A DNA stretch of 11,470 nucleotides. Origin: CAZNYN01 sp964577295. Its GTDB lineage: Bacteria; Synergistota; Synergistia; Synergistales; Synergistaceae. The position numbers and the translations under genes were made by a program. Positions 8,352 through 11,470 of this stretch are shown here, in pieces. Below the pieces are notes generated by a model, which saw only the letters and a list, made by a program, of their open reading frames with translations, had not been told where the DNA came from and searched no databases. Position 1 is the first letter of the stretch. The number at the start of each line of letters is the position of its first letter. The DNA is taken from NCBI GenBank assembly GCA_964577295.1, contig CAZNYN010000056.1, forward strand, positions 1 through 11,470. The letters run 5' to 3'.

Positions 8352-9617
8352 TTAGTCCATGTAGCCGACGAGTGATGCTTCGTCCCATGCGCACATCTTG
8401 TGGACTTTTTCTTTGGCTGCTTCGAGAACATCGCCCGCAAATTCGGGGTCGATTTTTCCTGCGATGGCTGCCGCCATTTCGATTGTGCTTGCTGCGTTCT
8501 TCTCCCAGTCGGGGTCGCCGCGGAAGTCGCGGAGAACGTCGTATGTGAGTGTTCCGGGCTTGTTTTCGACAAGGACTTCGCCGAGTGCCTTTTCTATTTT
8601 GGCTGCCTGTTCGTCAAGTCCGAGGTACTCAAGCATCATTTTGGCTGTGAGTATCATTGCGCTGGGGTTGACTTTGTACTGGTGGGCATACTTGGGAACG
8701 GAACCGCTGCTCGGCTCGAAGATTGCCGCATTGAGTCCGATATTTCCGGAGGGAGCAAAGCCCAGTCCGCCTGTGAGCTGTGAAGCTTCGTCGGAGAGGA
8801 TGTCGCCGAATACGTTGGAAGCTACGACTACGCTGTAGTCCTGGGGGTTCTTGATGAGCCACATTGCTGTTGCGTCTGCGTTTTCTTCGATGGCTTTGAT
8901 GCCGTACTGTTCGTATTCTTTGCCTATCGCAAGGAAGAGTCTCTTCATCATGCCGTCTGTTTCGCGGATAACGTTTGCTTTGTTTCCGCAGTGTACTGTC
9001 TTGCGGCCTGTGGCTTTGGCATATTCAAAAGCGGCGCGGATGATTCTCTCGCATCCGTCTTTTGAGAATACACGCCAGGAGACTGCTACTTCGCGGCCGC
9101 GGAAGCGATCCATGCCTTTGTGGAGGTCGAACATTGCTTCGGGAAGCGGGTAGAATTCGACTGCGGCATAGAGGTCTTCCGTGTTTTCACGGAACATGAC
9201 TATGTCAATGTTGGGGTCCTTCGCGAGGGGTGTTCCGATTCCGGGGAGCTTCTTCGCGGGGCGGATGTTGATGTAGAGGTCAAAGAGCTGACGCATCTGG
9301 AGTATTGCTGACTTAAAGCCCTTTACTCCGGCCTTTGATGTGATGGCTGCCATGAGAGTTGCGTCTGTATCTTTGATTGTTTTGATTGTTTCGGGGGGAA
9401 CTGTGTTGCAGCGTGCGTCGCCTTCGCCGAACTTTTTAACTGATTTTTCCCACATGCACCAGCCGAGGTCTGCGCGAACCCAGTCGATGGGCAGCTTAAG
9501 GGATTCGAGGACTAAGAGTGCGCCCTCCATCATGTCGAAACCGGAGTCGTCACCGGCCATGTAGCATACGTTATAGCGATCTTTCTGTTCTTTCACTTTG
9601 AGTACGTTTCCTGACAT
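8352..9617 (-). CDS. Isocitrate/isopropylmalate dehydrogenase family protein, probably NADP-dependent
   Basis: 421 residues from ATG at 9617. Beta-decarboxylating dehydrogenases oxidise a 2-hydroxy acid such as isocitrate, homoisocitrate or 3-isopropylmalate and release CO2. Against remembered E. coli Icd: Arg109, Arg119 and Arg143 (in FRENTEDLY) match the substrate arginines R119, R129, R153; Tyr150 and Lys213 match Y160 and K230; GDILSD (271-276) holds metal ligands. Ser103 matches Ser113, but Asn115 is replaced by Ile105. VPKYAHQYKVNP (307-318) and TYDVLR (358-363) keep Lys, Tyr, Tyr and Arg at the NADP-specificity positions (K344, Y345, Y391, R395), while His339 is Ser. These alignments were done by eye. 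The neighbours, an aconitase-family hydratase and citrate lyase, favour isocitrate, but homoisocitrate-type or methylmalate-type activity is not excluded. The first Met-like codon, a TTG at 9635, is rejected because it lies on top of the ribosome-binding site. Confidence 0.9.
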   Translation of the reverse strand: MSGNVLKVKEQKDRYNVCYMAGDDSGFDMMEGALLVLESLKLPIDWVRADLGWCMWEKSVKKFGEGDARCNTVPPETIKTIKDTDATLMAAITSKAGVKGFKSAILQMRQLFDLYINIRPAKKLPGIGTPLAKDPNIDIVMFRENTEDLYAAVEFYPLPEAMFDLHKGMDRFRGREVAVSWRVFSKDGCERIIRAAFEYAKATGRKTVHCGNKANVIRETDGMMKRLFLAIGKEYEQYGIKAIEENADATAMWLIKNPQDYSVVVASNVFGDILSDEASQLTGGLGFAPSGNIGLNAAIFEPSSGSVPKYAHQYKVNPSAMILTAKMMLEYLGLDEQAAKIEKALGEVLVENKPGTLTYDVLRDFRGDPDWEKNAASTIEMAAAIAGKIDPEFAGDVLEAAKEKVHKMCAWDEASLVGYMD

Positions 9618-9626
9618 TTTGTGTAT

Positions 9627-9632
9627 CCTCCT
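9627..9632 (-). promoter_or_regulatory. Ribosome-binding site fixing the dehydrogenase start
   Basis: AGGAGG on the minus strand, 9 nt upstream of the ATG at 9617. A TTG start at 9633-9635 in the same frame would put this perfect Shine-Dalgarno sequence inside the coding region as codons 2 and 3, so translation should begin at 9617. Confidence 0.85.
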
Positions 9633-9691
9633 CAAGATAAATTATTTTAGTGATCCGCTGATTAAATGCGGCGGCATTGCACTTTTTATTT

Positions 9692-10189
9692 TTACGCCAG
9701 TCCCAGCTCTTTTTTGACGTGGGGGATAAGTCCTCCGTCCTCGATGAGTCCCTTTACAAAGTCGGGATACGGGGGGAAGCTTATCTTTTTGCCGGATGCC
9801 GTAGTGATTATGCCTGTTTCAAAGTCGACTTCGACTTCTTCGCCGGCGTTGATTGAGTCTACCGCTTCGGGGCAGATGATTATCGCAAGTCCTTCGTTGA
9901 AGCAGTTGCGGTAGTAGATGCGCGCGAAGCTCTTGGCTATGATGACTGCTATTCCGCGCTCTTTGATGCAGGAGACGGCCTGTTCACGGCTTGAGCCGCA
10001 GCCCCAGTTTTTGCCTCCGACTATGATGTCGCCGGGCTGAGCGTTTTTCGTGAACTCGATGTCGAGGTCTTCACATGCGACTTTGGCCATATCGGCGCGC
10101 TCTTTAATTGTGTATGTATATTTTCCGGGGAATATTACGTCAGTGTTGACGTCGTCACCGTATTTCCAAACTTTTCCTTTGACTGCCAT
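9692..10189 (-). CDS. Aconitase/3-isopropylmalate dehydratase family, small subunit (LeuD/HacB-like)
   Basis: 165 residues, the size of the archaeal-type LeuD/HacB small subunit. It forms the swivelling domain of a heterodimeric iron-sulfur hydro-lyase with the neighbouring large subunit and moves a hydroxyl group between adjacent carbons (citrate to isocitrate type chemistry). Seen: YGDDVNTDVIFPGKY (10-24), GCGSSREQAV (63-72) and IAKSFARIYYRNCFNEGL, all family hallmarks including the substrate-binding Ser-Ser-Arg. The loop after PGK reads YTYT (24-27), whereas methanogen homoaconitase has YLRT and isopropylmalate isomerases have a hydrophobic version, so the substrate cannot be read from the usual rule. 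The ATG is 1 nt after the large-subunit stop, with GGGAGGCG as ribosome-binding site. Aconitase, homoaconitase, isopropylmalate/citramalate isomerase and dimethylmalate dehydratase are all possible. Confidence 0.92.
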   Translation of the reverse strand: MAVKGKVWKYGDDVNTDVIFPGKYTYTIKERADMAKVACEDLDIEFTKNAQPGDIIVGGKNWGCGSSREQAVSCIKERGIAVIIAKSFARIYYRNCFNEGLAIIICPEAVDSINAGEEVEVDFETGIITTASGKKISFPPYPDFVKGLIEDGGLIPHVKKELGLA

Positions 10190-10190
10190 C

Positions 10191-11447
10191 TTAAAGCGCC
10201 TCCCTTGGGTCGGAGATTTCGCCCTTCAGGGCGGATGCCGCCACTGTCATGGGGCTTGCAAGGTAGATGAAGCTCTCTTTGTCGCCCATGCGTCCCTTGA
10301 AGTTGCGGTTCGCCGTGCTTATCGCGGCTTCGGTCGGAGCAAGGATTCCTTCGTGGTTGCCCATGCAGGGGCCGCAGCCCGGGTTGCAGATTATGCAGCC
10401 TGCATCGAGGAATATGTCAAAGAGTCCCTCTTTCATCGCCTGGCGGTAGACTATCCAGGAAGCGGGGATGACTATTGTGCGAACTGCGACTTTTTTGCCT
10501 TTGAGTATCGCGGCTGCCGCGCGCAGGTCTTCGATGCGTCCGTTGGTGCAGCTTCCGAGGAATGCTTCGTGAATCTTTGTGCCTTTGACTTCGTCCATGC
10601 TTCCGTAGTTGTCAACCTTGTGGGGTTTCGCAACGCCTGGTTCGATGTCGCCCAAGTCATAGTGAAGCTCTTTGGCGTATACCGCATCTTCGTCGGCCCA
10701 GAGGCACTCCCAGCGGTCGCACTTCTCTTTGCCCTTTATTGCGTCAAGGACTTTTGCATCGGGCTTGCAGACTGCGTTTTTCGCTCCGAATTCGATGCCC
10801 ATGTTGCAGAGGGTCATTCTTTCGGCTACGCTCATCTGTTCAATGCCGCTGCCGTGGAACTCTACGCTCATGTAGTCGGCTCCGTCGGCTCTTACGTCAC
10901 CGATGAACTTGAGTATGAAGTCTTTTGCGGAGACACCGGGCTTAAATTCGCCTGTGACTACGACTTTCATGCTTTCGGGGACTTTGAACCAGATTTTGCC
11001 TGTTGCCCATGCGGCTGCCATTTCGGAGCGGCCTATGCCTGTGGAGAAGGCTCCGTATGCTCCGTATGTGCAGGTGTGGCTGTCGCTTCCGACCATGATG
11101 AGTCCGGGAAGGGCATAGCCCTCTTCGCACATCTTCTGGTGGCAGACGCCGCCGCTGCTTGTTACGTCGTAGAAGTTGGGTATGCCCTGCTCCGCTACGA
11201 ATTCGCGGACTTCTTTATGGTTTACCGCGTGGTCGCTTGAAGGAGCGGGAACTGCATGGTCGAGTATGAAGCATATACGCTCGGGCTTCCATACGTTTTT
11301 GACGCCTATTTTCTTGAATGTTCTGGCGATAGGAGCTCCGTTGTCGTGGCTCATGCACCAGTCGGGTTCTACCGTTACAACCTGGTTTGCGACAACGTCA
11401 TAGCCTGCTGCTCTGCCAAGTGCTTTTTCGGCAAATGTTTTGCCCAT
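10191..11447 (-). CDS. Aconitase/3-isopropylmalate dehydratase family, large subunit (LeuC/HacA-like)
   Basis: 418 residues, typical of the archaeal-type LeuC/HacA subunit of about 420. It carries the [4Fe-4S] cluster on which dehydration and rehydration take place. Cluster ligands are Cys300 (FLGSCTNGR) and Cys358/Cys361 (NPGCGPCMGNHEG); VGSDSHTCTYGAYG (119-132) and DHAVPAPSSDH (63-73) are further family motifs. With the next gene it makes a two-subunit enzyme. In this operon it most simply serves as an aconitase linking citrate and isocitrate, since a dehydrogenase and citrate lyase follow; no leuA or leuB of ordinary leucine synthesis is visible here. The start ATG has GGTGGGA about 3-5 nt upstream, which is adequate. 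The operon promoter and possibly more genes lie upstream, beyond the window. Confidence 0.94.
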   Translation of the reverse strand: MGKTFAEKALGRAAGYDVVANQVVTVEPDWCMSHDNGAPIARTFKKIGVKNVWKPERICFILDHAVPAPSSDHAVNHKEVREFVAEQGIPNFYDVTSSGGVCHQKMCEEGYALPGLIMVGSDSHTCTYGAYGAFSTGIGRSEMAAAWATGKIWFKVPESMKVVVTGEFKPGVSAKDFILKFIGDVRADGADYMSVEFHGSGIEQMSVAERMTLCNMGIEFGAKNAVCKPDAKVLDAIKGKEKCDRWECLWADEDAVYAKELHYDLGDIEPGVAKPHKVDNYGSMDEVKGTKIHEAFLGSCTNGRIEDLRAAAAILKGKKVAVRTIVIPASWIVYRQAMKEGLFDIFLDAGCIICNPGCGPCMGNHEGILAPTEAAISTANRNFKGRMGDKESFIYLASPMTVAASALKGEISDPREAL

Positions 11448-11470
11448 TTATCCCACCATCGCTTTCTTTA

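Noticed and set aside
9618..9635. N-terminal extension of the dehydrogenase to a TTG at 9635.
   Set aside because: The added codons are the Shine-Dalgarno sequence itself (AGGAGG), which is correctly spaced for the ATG at 9617.
9636..9691. Weak inverted repeat (CCGC...GCGG) between the small hydro-lyase subunit and the dehydrogenase, considered as a terminator.
   Set aside because: Only about 4 bp of stem and no T-run follows on the minus strand; the spacer is better seen as ordinary intergenic sequence.
10050..11240. A 396-codon open frame on the plus strand opposite the large hydro-lyase subunit.
   Set aside because: It is antisense to a well-conserved gene, its translation shows no family motif and is rich in Ala, Val, Cys and Tyr as expected from a mirrored codon bias. 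It is a shadow frame.
11448..11470. Possible tail of an upstream gene ending in TAA directly before the large-subunit ATG.
   Set aside because: Only 23 bases are available. One minus-strand frame does end in TAA abutting the ATG, but that is too little to support a gene.

Overview
The window looks like part of a chromosome of an anaerobic, fermentative bacterium of roughly average GC content. All convincing genes lie on the minus strand. Citrate lyase genes, a LeuCD-type dehydratase, a lone type IV prepilin and a very large sensory GGDEF protein together would fit Synergistota or an anaerobic Firmicutes lineage. That assignment is an impression from gene content and has not been tested by a search.

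Layout, in transcription order (high to low coordinates). (1) A tightly packed metabolic operon runs from 11447 to 5592: the large and small subunits of an aconitase/isopropylmalate dehydratase-family enzyme, a beta-decarboxylating isocitrate/isopropylmalate-type dehydrogenase, then citrate lyase gamma (citD), beta (citE) and alpha (citF). Junctions are 1-nt gaps or overlaps, except for 74 nt before the dehydrogenase and 75 nt before citD. The latter holds a strong intrinsic-terminator-like hairpin, so the cit genes may be expressed differently from the first three. A second strong terminator closes the operon after citF. (2) A 254-residue type IV prepilin (5144-4380) stands alone, preceded by an AT-rich region with a plausible promoter. 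(3) After a gene-poor 390 nt stretch comes a huge membrane sensor (3989 to beyond base 1): two transmembrane helices flanking a Cache-like extracellular domain, PAS-like domains, a GGDEF domain with intact active site and I-site, then at least four more PAS-like regions before the window ends.

How the genes work together: the simplest reading is that the six enzymes connect 2-oxoglutarate, isocitrate, citrate and oxaloacetate plus acetate. This could run reductively (2-oxoglutarate to acetate plus oxaloacetate) or oxidatively (citrate to 2-oxoglutarate for glutamate). However, the small dehydratase subunit has the loop YTYT in place of the YLRT-type specificity loop, and the dehydrogenase has Ile in place of the usual isocitrate-binding Asn. 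A related substrate, for example the citramalate / 3-methylmalate / 2-oxobutyrate series, therefore remains possible. No enzyme family here is wholly new; the interest lies in the combination of genes and in these active-site differences. The pilin and the sensor share strand and neighbourhood, but nothing in the sequence proves that they work together.
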